64,000 bases of DNA from Mermis nigrescens. Its lineage: Eukaryota > Nematoda > Enoplea > Mermithida > Mermithidae. The DNA is taken from contig JAVLUZ010000255.1 in NCBI GenBank assembly GCA_036768485.1, forward strand, positions 186,001 to 250,000, written 5' to 3'. Shown here one piece after another: positions 36,651-51,455 of this stretch (the first letter of the stretch is position 1; every line of letters starts with the position of its first letter). The notes beneath the pieces were generated by a model, which saw only the letters and a program-made list of their open reading frames with translations, did no database searches and was not told the origin of the DNA. A program made the position numbers and the translations under genes.

Positions 36651-37564
36651 TTGTTATCTATCTGATGACCCCTTGTTAACAGGAGGGTTGATACAATGAA
36701 AACACATGTTTCAATTGCCTCTTGCTGTTTCCTGGATTTAATCACTCTTTTCTCTGGTCACCGCGACTTTACTTATATATGGTAAAAAATCTTTTTCACT
36801 GAACCCTAGGCCGGCTGAGCCCCTATCCTTGACTGGATAGTGGCTATGCTGTGCACTTATGATCTAGATTATATCTGCATTTTTAACATTTGTTCACAAT
36901 TTTCAATGCTAATGGATTGAGCTTGATTAGAAACATTGAAAAAAGTTTAATTTGTCCCATCAATTAATTTTTCTGCATTTTTTAACATGACATCAGACCG
37001 TTCGCAATTTATGAAGTCTTCATGTTGTACGCTCACAACCATCGGTGCGTTGCACAATCGATCTTGGAAACAAGAGGCTCAGCCGGTCTGGGATCAAAAA
37101 TTGAGGTTTTTCGGGCCAAAATGCCTCAAAATACCAGTAAAGCACTAAAATAAGATTAAGACTACATTATTACACATTTTCTGCTTAGTTCAAAGCATTC
37201 CTAGAAAAATTTTAGATTTTCAGCTTTCTTTGTGCGGTCCAACTTCTTCTAGAAACCCATTTTTAGGGGTCTAGATCTACAAAACAACTATTCTCATCGC
37301 GCGTGTATGTATGTATGTCTGTTCAACACCTGAAGTGCAAGTTGTCGTCCTGCGAATGAGGTTAGACAACCAGATAAAAAGAGAACAACAAATCTCAAGA
37401 CGCCAAGTTTTATCTGAGATTTTTCGAGTTATTTTTTATAATTTTATTACCAACGATTCTCTTAATTTTTATCATCATTATATCAATATAGCATTTGCAT
37501 ATGCAAAGTTACCCTTATTAATTTATTTCTTACAGAAGTAAATTACTGTCTTCTTTCGATCAAG
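36651..37564. other. Upstream flank or intron of gene copy B
   Basis: Collinear with 1546-2573. No exon, promoter or signal-peptide coding recognised. Confidence 0.5.
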
Positions 37565-37875
37565 TGTTATGCGTCCGCTAGATAACCGAAAACTTGATGC
37601 ATTTTTCAACTATGCCGAGGAATTACAACCTACCCAGGACGTATGCTTTGTCAAAACGACCGCAGGCTATCATGTTTCAGATCCTATATATTTGATGGAA
37701 AACGCAATAAACGTTCAACAATGCATCCTGTTGTGCCTTAAGCTCAGTTTGTGTCTGTCGGCTAATTTTGTTCAAATTGCCGAATCACAAGGGATTTGTA
37801 CGCTTCATTCAAGCAATCCTTACGTGCTCAATTTGGAGATACATTCAATAAACTTCGAATTTTCCTGCCAGGAAA
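37565..37875 (+). CDS. PAN/apple-like domain exon of protease gene copy B
   Basis: Paralog of 2574-2884 with the same length, acceptor context (TTTCGATCAAG|T) and donor (GAAA|GTTAGT at 37876, phase 1). All cysteines of the PAN-like pattern are kept, and about 16 of 103 residues differ. The frame is intact although the flanking DNA has many indels, which argues for past or present selection on the protein. It would splice to the exon at 45318 across a 7.4-kb intron filled with repeats. As in copy A, no signal peptide is seen, so an upstream exon is expected. If copy A is dead, this is the working member of the pair. Confidence 0.75.
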
Positions 37876-38084
37876 GTTAGTCAATTTTTCATTATAGAAT
37901 TTTTGGCATCCTATGAATAATTTTTTTGTATTACACGCATGTGACGAAATATGTGTCTTGACAGAATGATTTGAATTTGTCTTGTCAATCGTAAAAAGCT
38001 TGTAATACTAATTTAGATGTACGACTGCAAATCTGATTTGCACATAAAATGCATAAAGACAAAGTTATTATTAAATGTATAATA

Positions 38085-38220
38085 CTATTGATAATAATAA
38101 TTATAATAATTATATTAATGATAATATCAATAATAATAATAATCTTTAATTATATTAATAATAATATATAATAGATACTATAATATATATATAATAATAA
38201 TAATAAAACTAATAATAATA

Positions 38221-38290
<70 letters not shown>

Positions 38291-38400
38291 TTAATAATAA
38301 TTATAATAATAACAATTATAATAATAATATTAATAATATATAAATAATAATAATAAAAATAATAATAATAATAATTATTATTATGATTATTATATCAAAA
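38085..38400. repeat. (AAT)n microsatellite
   Basis: AAT/TAA-rich array in intron 1 of copy B, at the same place as 3085-3360 in copy A. Confidence 0.95.
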
Positions 38401-38529
38401 AATATTTCTAAATAATATGCAAATTAATTATTTACCAGGAGTATAAGAGCAGCTGTCACATAAATTACGATAATTTTAAAATAATTACCATATAAATTAT
38501 AAAACTTAAATGAAATGCTTGTCTTCAGT

Positions 38530-40430
<1,901 letters not shown>

Positions 40431-41240
40431 AGTGTTAGATATATTGTATGTAGTCACTTGAAACTTTCAGAAACCTCGCAAATAACAGCACTTTTTTCGC
40501 CAACTGCCCGCAGAAAATTTATGCCCTCAGACGATAATGCCAGAGCATAATCTCTAAAGTGCTGTTTTGTTAGAAGGATGCTCGAAGAACTCGAAAAAGT
40601 TGTTCTTTTTGTTTTTTGTTTCGAGGTTGATGAGAAAAGAAGCAAATTCTTGACGAACCGTTCGCGAAAAATGGCGTTTATTTGTGAGTGGTACTGTACA
40701 TAGAAATACAGTAAATCGAGCTTCTAAATGTCTTGTCAGTCGAGATTTCGCAAATTTATCGGCGCTTCGCGCCGAATTTCAGCTAAAGTCATAGAAATTT
40801 ATTGATTTTTCCACACAAAATTGTTGAAAATTTCAAACTTTTTTGCAAAAATATTGCGTCAAAAGTGATTCTATAGTCTGTTTCATGAAACCTTGTGCAT
40901 AGATCGCAATTCTTCAGTCGATATAAATAGTTTACAAAAGCGGTTCAAATATAAGCAGCGATCATGATAATTGGCATAGCATTGGATAAACAAATGAAGT
41001 TTTACTGTGCAAAATTTCATTACAGTAAGACGACTAAAAACCACTTTTGTATGTAGCTACCCGAAAGGTCGAAGAAAATTGATTTTCATGCACAAGGTTA
41101 CGTGAAATAGAATATGTATAGATAAAAGTATAGACCACACAAAAAGCGTAAAAAACGCGTTTTTGTGCAAAGAGCAAATTTTTGACATGATTTTGGTGGT
41201 TTTTGTAAAAGTTAGGGTGAAAATCCTAGATCCAGTACCT
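40431..41240. repeat. Fragments of a hAT-like repeat
   Basis: 40740-41240 matches the reverse complement of about 7740-7980 ('tcggcgcttcgcgccgaa', 'ttttgcgtcaaaagtgatt'-type phrases) and ends 'aaaatcctagatccagtacc', the TIR type of 41517-41713. The short frame near 40454-40645 is not supported as a gene. Confidence 0.55.
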
Positions 41241-41516
41241 ACCTTGTCGTACCCACTACGTTAGTGCTTACCAACATTATTCAAACATACATGCAATGTG
41301 ATAAATATCATTTTAAAGTTTACTCAAACAAGCACGCAATAAGATGCAAGAAATTTTCCACATATGTATATGTATTAAACTATCTTCAATCATAGCGATT
41401 GGGCGAAAATCATTGCGCCCCGTTTGCTACGCAATCTACCCAACTGTGAAGAAATGTCCAGTTGAACGACGCATGCATTTTACTTTGAAATGCCTGTTTC
41501 TTAGGTCCATTAGCCA

Positions 41517-41713
41517 CAGGGGCGGATTTAGGGGGGGGGGGCGGGGGGGGCGGCCGCCCCCCCCATTGGCCCAAAAAAATGCGAAAAATTAAGGATTTTT
41601 GAGCGATTTTTGGCGATTTTCGGGTCAAAACGGCTAATTTTTCCGCCCAAGTCAGGGTTCCGCCCCCCCTTAGGGGTACCGCCCCCCTTAGGAAAATCCT
41701 AGATCCGCCACTG
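41517..41713. mobile_element. Short hAT MITE with 8-bp target duplication
   Basis: 197 bp with inverted ends CAGGGGCGGATTTAGG and CCTAGATCCGCCACTG, flanked by ATTAGCCA at 41509-41516 and 41714-41721. The interior is G- and C-homopolymer rich. It has the size and target duplication of a hAT MITE. Confidence 0.92.
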
Positions 41714-42026
41714 ATTAGCCAGTGCATTGCTGCGGGCAGTCAACTTTATCGGACTAAATAAGAGTCAGCGAGAAGTAAAATGACAAAACGTGAGATTATT
41801 TGTTGAAGTTGCATCATGGTCGAAGTAAGCAACGATCAGAAGCGATAAGTGAATTCCAGCTTGAGCACAGAAAATAATGCTCCTTCAAACTTCAGCGAAA
41901 TAATATCGCAAACGCGCGGAGTCGGAATATAATTCATACACAATGCAAGTATAAATTGCTAAGATGGAAGCAGTACCTAATGACATTCGCAACAACACTG
42001 ACAAAGATAGGAATAAGCACTATTTT

Positions 42027-43586
<1,560 letters not shown>

Positions 43587-44400
43587 ATATGAATACATAT
43601 TAATTTTCTCACTTAAGCATTAAACAAACAAAAAATTGTAATAAAATTGAAATTCGAAGAGAAATAAAAGTTAAATAGTGTATTATAAGTTTAAGTGTAG
43701 CGCAATCAAGATTGGCTTGTGCAGTAGTTGATTCTTTAGTCAAATCGAAATTTGGTTTTAGTGCATTAATTAAATATTCAGCTAGTAGGAAAAGGAAACA
43801 AACATGAAAATAGCCACAAAAACTTTTTGAGGTTAAATTATTCGAGTTTATCATTTCACATTTTCAAAAGCCTCTAAAAACAAACATGGGATATATTAGT
43901 AATGCAAAAGACTTACATAGAAATTCATTTACAAAGTTTTAACAAGCTTTTTCTGAATAATTTGCAGGAAAAAGTTTTGCATAAAAACTATTTTAAAATT
44001 CTAGCTGCGTTTTACGGTCTTCTGCTGACGAGCTGGAAAAATAAAAATGGATTTGATGAAATTAAGTTGAAAACTACTCTGTAGTACTCATCCTTCTTGC
44101 CTACAGATGGTAGAATTAGAAGAACTTTCCACTCTATATGTCGATGTTTTTAATTTTAATTTACTTTATTTATTAGTGTTCACGCTTCTTGCTTTTAATT
44201 GATGTTTTCAATAAGATGCGTTTTGTTAAATGAATAATTCATTTTTAAAGCTCAAAGACTTGTTCTACAGTTCAGTCAAAATGCTTCACTATGCTAATCA
44301 AAAGATTTTATTAACAAAATGCTACCTTTTTGCGCCTTTATTCATTAAATTGGTGATAAATGAGCTTCAATTATCCTTTTTACACTAATTTTTTCTCTTT
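43587..44400. other. Unannotated stretch in the copy-B-only insertion
   Basis: No gene or family recognised. Lies within intron 1 of copy B. Confidence 0.4.
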
Positions 44401-44403
44401 TAT

Positions 44404-44493
44404 CTATCACCGGCACCGGCTCCGGTACCAGCCTAGCACCGGCCCGGTGCCGGTGCTTAGGCACCGGCGCAGGTGCCGGTGCCGGTGCCCAGG
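44404..44493. repeat. GC-rich CCGGTGCCGG palindromic repeat
   Basis: About 90 bp of GGCACC/GGTGCC repeats such as 'ggcccggtgccggtgc' in otherwise AT-rich DNA, directly before a (TA)n array. Confidence 0.9.
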
Positions 44494-44495
44494 AC

Positions 44496-44910
<415 letters not shown>

Positions 44911-44911
44911 A

Positions 44912-45106
<195 letters not shown>

Positions 45107-45218
45107 AGAAATATCTAAAACATCAAAAATCTTAAAAATAAAAACACAAGAGATATCTCAATTCCATGGAGCTATCAGGTTGAAGTTCAGCCCGGGCAAT
45201 GCTGCTTAGCTCAGCTAG
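45107..45218 (+). mobile_element. Helitron 4, 3' end only
   Basis: 'aaaacatcaaaaat', 'caagagatatctcaattcca' and GCCCGGGCAATGCTGC, then TTAGCTCAGCTAG and a T, matching the last 110 bp of Helitrons 2 and 3. The 5' part is missing, replaced by the TA array. Collinearity with copy A resumes directly after the CTAG. Confidence 0.85.
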
Positions 45219-45317
45219 TTTCCATTATTAAGAAATGTATATTATTATCCATAATATAAGAAGTGAAAGTTTTTCTTTCTTTAACAGACTCCGCTCATCA
45301 ATAACACTACTTTTTAG

Positions 45318-45605
45318 AACCGCATATCATTACTCAATTTGCGAACCAATTGCCATTGCCTACTATGTGTGGCGTTGCCATGCGCAAAACGGAAAGAGAC
45401 AGAGATTTGATTTTATTCAAAAGTCGTGGAAAAAGAATTGTTGGGGGATTCGAAACCAATTTTTATTCCCAGCCATGGCATATTTGGGTGATCGAGAATG
45501 GCCGACATGTCTGTGGAGCAAGCCTCATTGCAAGGAGGTCGGCTGACAAATCCTCCAGCTGGGCAATCAGTGCGGCTCATTGCTTTGTTAGACTGAAGTT
45601 ACTAC
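45318..45605 (+). CDS. Trypsin-like protease exon (activation site and His), copy B
   Basis: An open 288-nt exon with acceptor ACTTTTTAG (ends 45317) and donor CTAC|GTAAAA (45606), both phase 1, so it joins the PAN exon at 37875 in frame. It encodes a linker with PLPTMCGV, whose Cys likely makes the propeptide-to-catalytic-domain disulphide, then SRGKR|IVGG, the cleavage and activation site after Arg. It continues through FYSQPWHIWV, HVCGASLIA (Cys42 region) and ISAAHCF with the catalytic His at 45578-45580 and Cys58. This is the N-terminal part of an S1 catalytic domain made as a zymogen. Asp and Ser exons are not in the window; the intron sequence at the right edge predicts they follow. Confidence 0.85.
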
Positions 45606-45762
45606 GTAAAATGTAAAATCATTATTTTTAATTTTTTAATTATTTGTCCAATAATTTTGTAAAGATTGAGCCGCTGACAAACAGTTAAAATGCATTAAAA
45701 GGTATTTTTGGGGCTGGCATGGGTCTCTAAAAATTGTGAATTTCTTTGAATAAGTCATTTAA

Positions 45763-46322
45763 GCCTCGCATTCCCGTGTGTTTTTTGAAGTCAAAGGTTC
45801 CTGTGCTAGGACGCCGTCCTAGCCTGGTTAAAATGTACTTAGTCTCATTTAAAATAGCAAATATTAGTATTATTTTATGCAGTTTTTTATGCTCCTTCCG
45901 AATATGTTTGTCATTTGTTGTTGAAGTAAGTTTGTAAGAAGTTATAAGTAAAAAACCGGTACCATACATAAGCATAGGCATGAGGTGGACATGCATGAAA
46001 TAAATACAAATAGTATATTTTAGTTGACTAAAATATCATTTTAGGACTGTAGTAGCTGATAAAAAAGCAGAAGCTCACCAATCTTGTACTAATCATTTAC
46101 AAAAACTTTTTTTGTAATTTAAGTTTTTTTGTGATAATTATGAAAATATGTTTATTTTTTCGGATGTATAATTTTATTTACTAGCTTGAATATTTCAAAT
46201 GATGTAACTAGGTCTAAAATGAGGCTAGACAAAGTTTTGTAGTCATGCAAAACATACAATGAAATAAATCGCAAAAAAATTGATCGGCTAGGATGCCGTC
46301 ATAGTTCACAGTAATGCGAGGG
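45763..46322 (-). mobile_element. piggyBac-type non-autonomous element M2
   Basis: 560 bp flanked by TTAA (45759-45762, 46323-46326). Ends GCCTCGCATTCCCGTG and AATGCGAGG are inverted. CTAGGACGCCGTCCTAG palindrome near one end, decayed near the other. Reverse orientation to M1. Copy A has a single uninterrupted TTAA at the same place in intron 2 ('cattattcaattaaaaatga', about 4339-4358). Confidence 0.92.
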
Positions 46323-46917
46323 TTAAGTATAAAATGATTTTAAAATTAAAGATGCGAAATTTCGATTGATGAGTCTTTCAAATTCTATTCAAACGTTTGG
46401 CTATACATTTTGCATTATTAGATTTTGATGTGCAGGAAAAATACGATAAATAAAAGTAGCACAAAACTAGTGACAAAAGTGTTTCAATGAAACAAAAAAC
46501 AAATGTACGTGGAAACACGTATTATCAAAAAATATGAATAGGGGACTGGATAAAGTCAGAAATGCATGCATGTCCTAGAAATCAGCTAAAAAATTTGTTT
46601 TCCTCTGATCACTGCAAAAATTAAAGTATATCCTAAGGAACTTGGGCGTAGTGGGTTGGAGAAGAAGCCGCCCGCCCAATCTAAGCCCAAAAATAATTTT
46701 GGAATAATAAGATAGTGCAAGGAAAATAATTGAAATAGGCTTTTTTCATCAAAAAATCACAAAATACCACATGAACAGTGCATTCATTAGACCAAAACAA
46801 TTGTTCGGAATAATCAAGGTGAAGGATAGCTTATTTCAGCAAGAATAATCAAATTGTGAAATCTTTATAAATAAGACAACAGCATCAAATCAGTCGCAGT
46901 GCAGCAACTCATTGTAC

Positions 46918-47099
46918 CGATGTTTTTTTGCTTTTGGCAAATATTTTTTCCGATGTATGAGGACTTTTGGGGACCGTCTTTGTACATGTACAAAGATTTT
47001 GGGAAATCTCTCTAAAAAATTTGTGTGAACAAAATGTGCAAAGACTTTTAGAGACCATCTTTGTACATGTACAAACTTACCTTGTACAAAAAAACACTG
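46918..47099 (+). mobile_element. Short hAT MITE
   Basis: 182 bp with ends CGATGTTTTTTTGC and GTACAAAAAAACACTG, and a near-repeat target (CATTGTAC and CTCTGTAC, 6 of 8). It keeps the TTTGTACATGTACAAAG palindromes of the 25624 element but lacks its GGCGC units. Confidence 0.75.
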
Positions 47100-47924
47100 C
47101 TCTGTACGCATTCAGAAAATTAAATAGTGCAATATACGTCAACAATAGCAACAACAGTCAACAATGAATGACTTAAATAATAAGAATTTTGCAAAAACCG
47201 ATGCACAGTGCGGCATAAAAAAATTATAATATCATAAAAAAAGATGCTAAAATGGAAGAAAATGTACATTCTCGACTTCACATAAGCAAATATAGTTGTA
47301 GGACTGTAAAACATACTATATGAATAATAAATTTCTGCAGGACTAAATTAAAGGGGCGGGGGGTCGGCTGCTCCCTTATAAAAAACGTTTAAAAAAGTAA
47401 GATAATGCATTAGAAGATGGACAAAAATCGCATTTATTTGTCATCAAATCTTCAAATATATCGCGTTTTGCGCCAGATATGAAGTATTCTCAATGTTTTT
47501 GACTCAAAAGCGGCCATAAAATCACACTTTTTATAGCATTGAGAAATTTTTTTGGAAAACTTCAAATTTTATGATCATAATGGTTAGAGCATGTCAAAAA
47601 GGTCAAAAAATGCGGTTTTTACAAGCTATTCCGACAAAGTTCTACAGATATAGACCAATTTATGTTATGATCCCCTTAGCCAGACCCTGGATACAGGCTT
47701 GCAATCATTCATGTATCAACTTTTGGCAGTTTGAATATTGGTATTCATCTAAAAAATGCAATATTTATATAAAAATACAATTAGAAAACACAAGTTGATC
47801 CATGGAATGCGATGACTATGATCAAAAATAGATCTTTTTTTCCACAGGCCTGTACACCATCTACAAATACCGTCTTTCAAAATTTAAATATGGTAAGTAA
47901 GAGCATATTTTATATATTTTATAT

Positions 47925-48163
47925 GATAAAAAAGCAGAAGCTCACCAATCTTGTACTAATCATTTACAAAAACTTTTTTTGTAATTTAAGTTTTTTGTGA
48001 TAATTATGAAAATATGTTTATTTTTAGGATGTATAATTTTATTTACTAGCTTGAATATTTCAAATGATGTAACTAGGTCTAAAATGAGGCTAGACAAAGT
48101 CGTGGAAAAAGAATTGTTGGGAAATTCGAAACCAATTTTTATTCCCAGCCATGGCATATTTGG
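47925..48163 (+). other. Chimeric templated insertion with a protease-exon fragment
   Basis: 47925-48100 is nearly identical to 46058-46235 (piggyBac-type element M2). 48101-48163 is nearly identical to 45425-45488 (the IVGG part of the copy B exon). The junction shares AAAGT with both sources. Right after it, 'atatttgga' repeats three times. The exon piece has no splice acceptor or His codon, so it is not a working exon. Confidence 0.85.
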
Positions 48164-49059
48164 ACTTATTTGGACATATTTGGACACGACTCAAAAACTA
48201 AATTTTATTTTCAATGTAAATGTCACACAACCAGTATGTATAACAGAAGAATATAAAATCCCTTTTATGGTGCTGGATGACATAGATTAAAATTCTAGAA
48301 AAATAGAGCATTGCAAAGTCCTTGAAATTAAGAATTATTCTGATGTAAGCTATATACAACCAAGTACTGTAGAGAAGAGATTCATAGTCTGATTTACAAA
48401 AAAAGGGTTTGAAGAATTCAAATCTAAACATAAAGTTAATTTTTAGTATGAACTTAACATAACAACCGAGCATACTGAACTTTAGAGTGCCATTCATTAT
48501 CATGGTGTTTTGTTACGCTGCAGTGCATGGTAAGAATTCTTCCTTTTACTTATCAAGACTGAAAATTTCCCAAGAACTTAACAGACACAAAAATCGAAAT
48601 TGCGATCAGAATGTGAATTTTAAACTACTAGCTTTTTTTACATTCTTGACATTACCGCTCTTAGAATACAACACATTTTGAAAAATTTAATTCGAAATAT
48701 TCTTCTACATTGAAAAAACCAGATTGAGTGGAAGCAAAAGTAAATTAGGTAGTTGTAGTTCTATCAAACTTTCGAATGTTGCCCAATGAAATAATGTTGA
48801 GCAAAACTTCACATGCTGTTCAATAGCTGGTGTTGCATGTGAGGAAAAACAAAAAAGCTATCCATTCATATTTTTTGGATCTACCATTAAGGAACCACAC
48901 CTCCCAAAAGGTTTCAGTCTTGTTCTAGAAACATACCTCATACATTAGAAGTACTGAAATATATTATAGTTCCGCACTAATGAGCTACTTATGATTATTC
49001 CATTTAATGCTAGAAATGTTAAAGGAATGAGGGAACACAAAGTAAATTATTGTCAAGGT

Positions 49060-49395
49060 TGAAACTATTGCAGGCACAAGCCCTTTTGGAAGAATTGCAG
49101 TAGATTGCATGGATGCACTAAGTTAATGGAATCCAGGAATCGATTCACATTTTTATTTATCTATTTTACAATATATGTTAAAGCTTTTCCTACTTTAAGC
49201 AACAGAGCACAAACTGATACAACATTGTTTGTTGCACAAATAGTATTGCAACATGATGCTTCAGACTTTTACTGTCAGATAGAGGGTCTGATTTAAATTT
49301 CAATTTATTGCAAGAAATTGCTACATTTTGTTAAACATCTACAACTGACCTTAAGCTACTGAGCAACACTATTTCTAAATTGAAGTCATGAATCT
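49060..49395 (+). pseudogene. Ty3/gypsy-type integrase fragment
   Basis: Broken reading frames give PFGRIAVDCM, then NRFTFLFIYFTIYVKAFPT, then LSDRGSDLNF, in the order of a retrotransposon integrase core (first Asp near 49103, second Asp near 49278). Stops and frameshifts separate them. No LTRs, protease or reverse transcriptase were recognised nearby. It lies just left of the Polinton, in the sequence present only in copy B. Confidence 0.65.
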
Positions 49396-49884
49396 GATCA
49401 GCAAATTAATGGATTGTAATATAGCACTGCAAACGTACTATCATCTTATCCAATAAAATAATGATTGAATCACAATACCCGGCATTAAAATTTACATTCT
49501 GAAAAAGAAATAAACGTCAACCATGCTTAGGAGGAACACTTCGTTTTCAGTATAGAAGTTTGCACATCAAATGTACATGAAAAAAATTTGCCATCAAATT
49601 AAGTATTGTAATGCAATGTAAAATATTTATAAGATTAACATTCCACAGGAAGAAAATAATTTTTAATATTAAGTTAGCGCCTCTACAATGACGCATTATA
49701 GAGGGTAAAGAGACACGTCCAAGTACATACATAGCCTCAGTTGTGTAGCATGTATTCGGAACTGAGATATCACCCTGGCTCACAATGGGAGAGATCGTCA
49801 GAAAAACTACAAAACCATGTTTTTTGCCCAAGATTATCAATCTTACTCCTGATGGACTAAGTAAACATTGAATGTAAAGAAAAT
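49396..49884. other. Unannotated stretch between gypsy fragment and Polinton
   Basis: No gene or repeat recognised. Confidence 0.4.
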
Positions 49885-50180
49885 AGTACTAGTAGTAATG
49901 GCCGGCAGCCTAGGGAGCAAACCTGAAGGATAGACTCTGTTATAACATAGGAAACGACGTAAAAATCTCTTCCCTGAGGTAAACTAAGGGAGCAATGTTA
50001 AACTATGGGTGTTATGGAAACAGGCAGCAGGCAGCAATGCGCGCATGCACATGTGCTTCATAAAATGCATGCATGGCGCTAGTGAAGCAGTTGATGACTA
50101 ATGATCAGACAAAAGTCGTTTCAAATCCACCAGTGCACAATTCTTTTTGTCTATAAACATGAGGAGTTTTGCTCAAAATT
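49885..50180 (+). repeat. Polinton left terminal inverted repeat
   Basis: AGTACTAGTAGTAATGGCCG and 'gaaggatagactctgttataa' match, in reverse complement, 58400-58682. Many substitutions separate the arms, so the insertion is old. A TTCAAATCC motif lies near 50128. Confidence 0.85.
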
Positions 50181-50599
50181 CATTCCTGGAAGATGGCGTC
50201 ACCTCATGTTTCATCATTTATAAACTGTAAATGACTGAAAAGGCCAGCAAGCACTTCATAATGAACTGAGATTTACAGAGCATGGGTTCCTTTTTCTGGC
50301 GACTAATAAATGACAAATATAAAAAAGGAAAGGAGATCCACAGACAAGCAAGAGACATTCTGGCACTTTGCACAGGATGTGAAACACCATGTACTCGAAA
50401 TAGATTTGGACAAATTATTTGGTTTATGGCAACATTTAGATGTAAATGGTTGGAACATGTTTGAAAATTTTCATTAAAATTGTATTTGACAAGTAACTTG
50501 TTTGATGTAATAAAAAACTATTGCTACCAAAGGTCAAAAAACATTTGAATAATAATTTTGTATAACTACTAAAGATAACAATAAACAAAAGTGTGAAAA
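50181..50599. other. Polinton segment left of integrase
   Basis: A short open frame at 50282-50464 has no recognised similarity. It may be a remnant of a small Polinton gene or chance. Confidence 0.3.
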
Positions 50600-51455
50600 A
50601 ATATATTATGATAGTAGGACAGGGTACACTGGTACAATACTCTGCATCTCAGAGCTAAAAAGACATCAGCTAAATGGAAAATAAAAGAAGGCTTAGAAAA
50701 ACAACCAATGTATTCAAAAATATGCCTTTTGTGGAATAGAGTGCTCGTAAGTACCATTGATGAGCAATGGCAAGATGATCTGGCTGACTTGCAATTGCTT
50801 GCCATTATATAGAAAAAGTTCAAAGTATGTTCATAAAGCTTTCAAGCATATTTTTTACAGTTAAAAGCCAAACAAATTGCAAATGAATGCAAAATACTTT
50901 ACCAACAAAAAACTACAAAAATTCCTATAATCAAAATGTATAATTTTTTTGTAACAGAAAGCAAATTAAAAGCATCTCTAATAGAGCAATTTACTTGTAT
51001 ATTAAATGAAAAACTGTGGAGATATTTTACAAAAAATGACACATGCAGATACATAGATATTCTGCCCGACCTGCTCTACAAATGTAGTCATTCTATTTAT
51101 AAAACCATAATTACATTTCCAGCAAATCTGACTTGAGAGAATGAGTGACACATTTTAAACAAAGCGTTCAGAATTGTTAAAAAAGATGCTGTATTTAAAT
51201 TTAACATAAGGCAATAAAGTATGCATCTGCAAAATAAAGTGAACATTTGAAAAGGGGTATTGGTCTGACCGAATGAAGAAATTTTTTATTATTGCAGAAA
51301 AGCTTGCCCAAACACCTCCAGTTTATGTGTTGAAAGATCAGAAGGGCGAAAAGCTTTAGAGCAATTTTCACAGAGCAGAATTGTAAGAAATTGATGGGTC
51401 ATCAGACGATTTATACTTTATTGAGCAAATTTTTGAAAACTCTGAAACCAAGTAA
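50600..51455 (+). pseudogene. Polinton integrase (retroviral-type), broken
   Basis: The N-terminal and core part near 50745-50820 shows DEQWQDDLADLQ, the region of the first catalytic Asp. At about 50875-50930 the second motif reads LQMNAKYF, with Asn where the Asp is expected. 50936-51136 shows ESKLKASLIEQF with the catalytic Glu at 50984-50986 and a TCRYIDILPDLL stretch typical of Polinton integrases. 51290-51450 shows TPPVYVLKDQKGE, the C-terminal SH3-like part. Stops and frameshifts separate these blocks. The enzyme would insert the element into host DNA; this copy cannot work. It is the first gene from the left repeat, the usual position for the integrase. Confidence 0.85.

Noticed and set aside
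47997..48290. A 97-codon frame with a hydrophobic start
   Set aside because: It runs through the chimeric insertion (transposon piece, exon piece and small repeats) and has no support as a gene.
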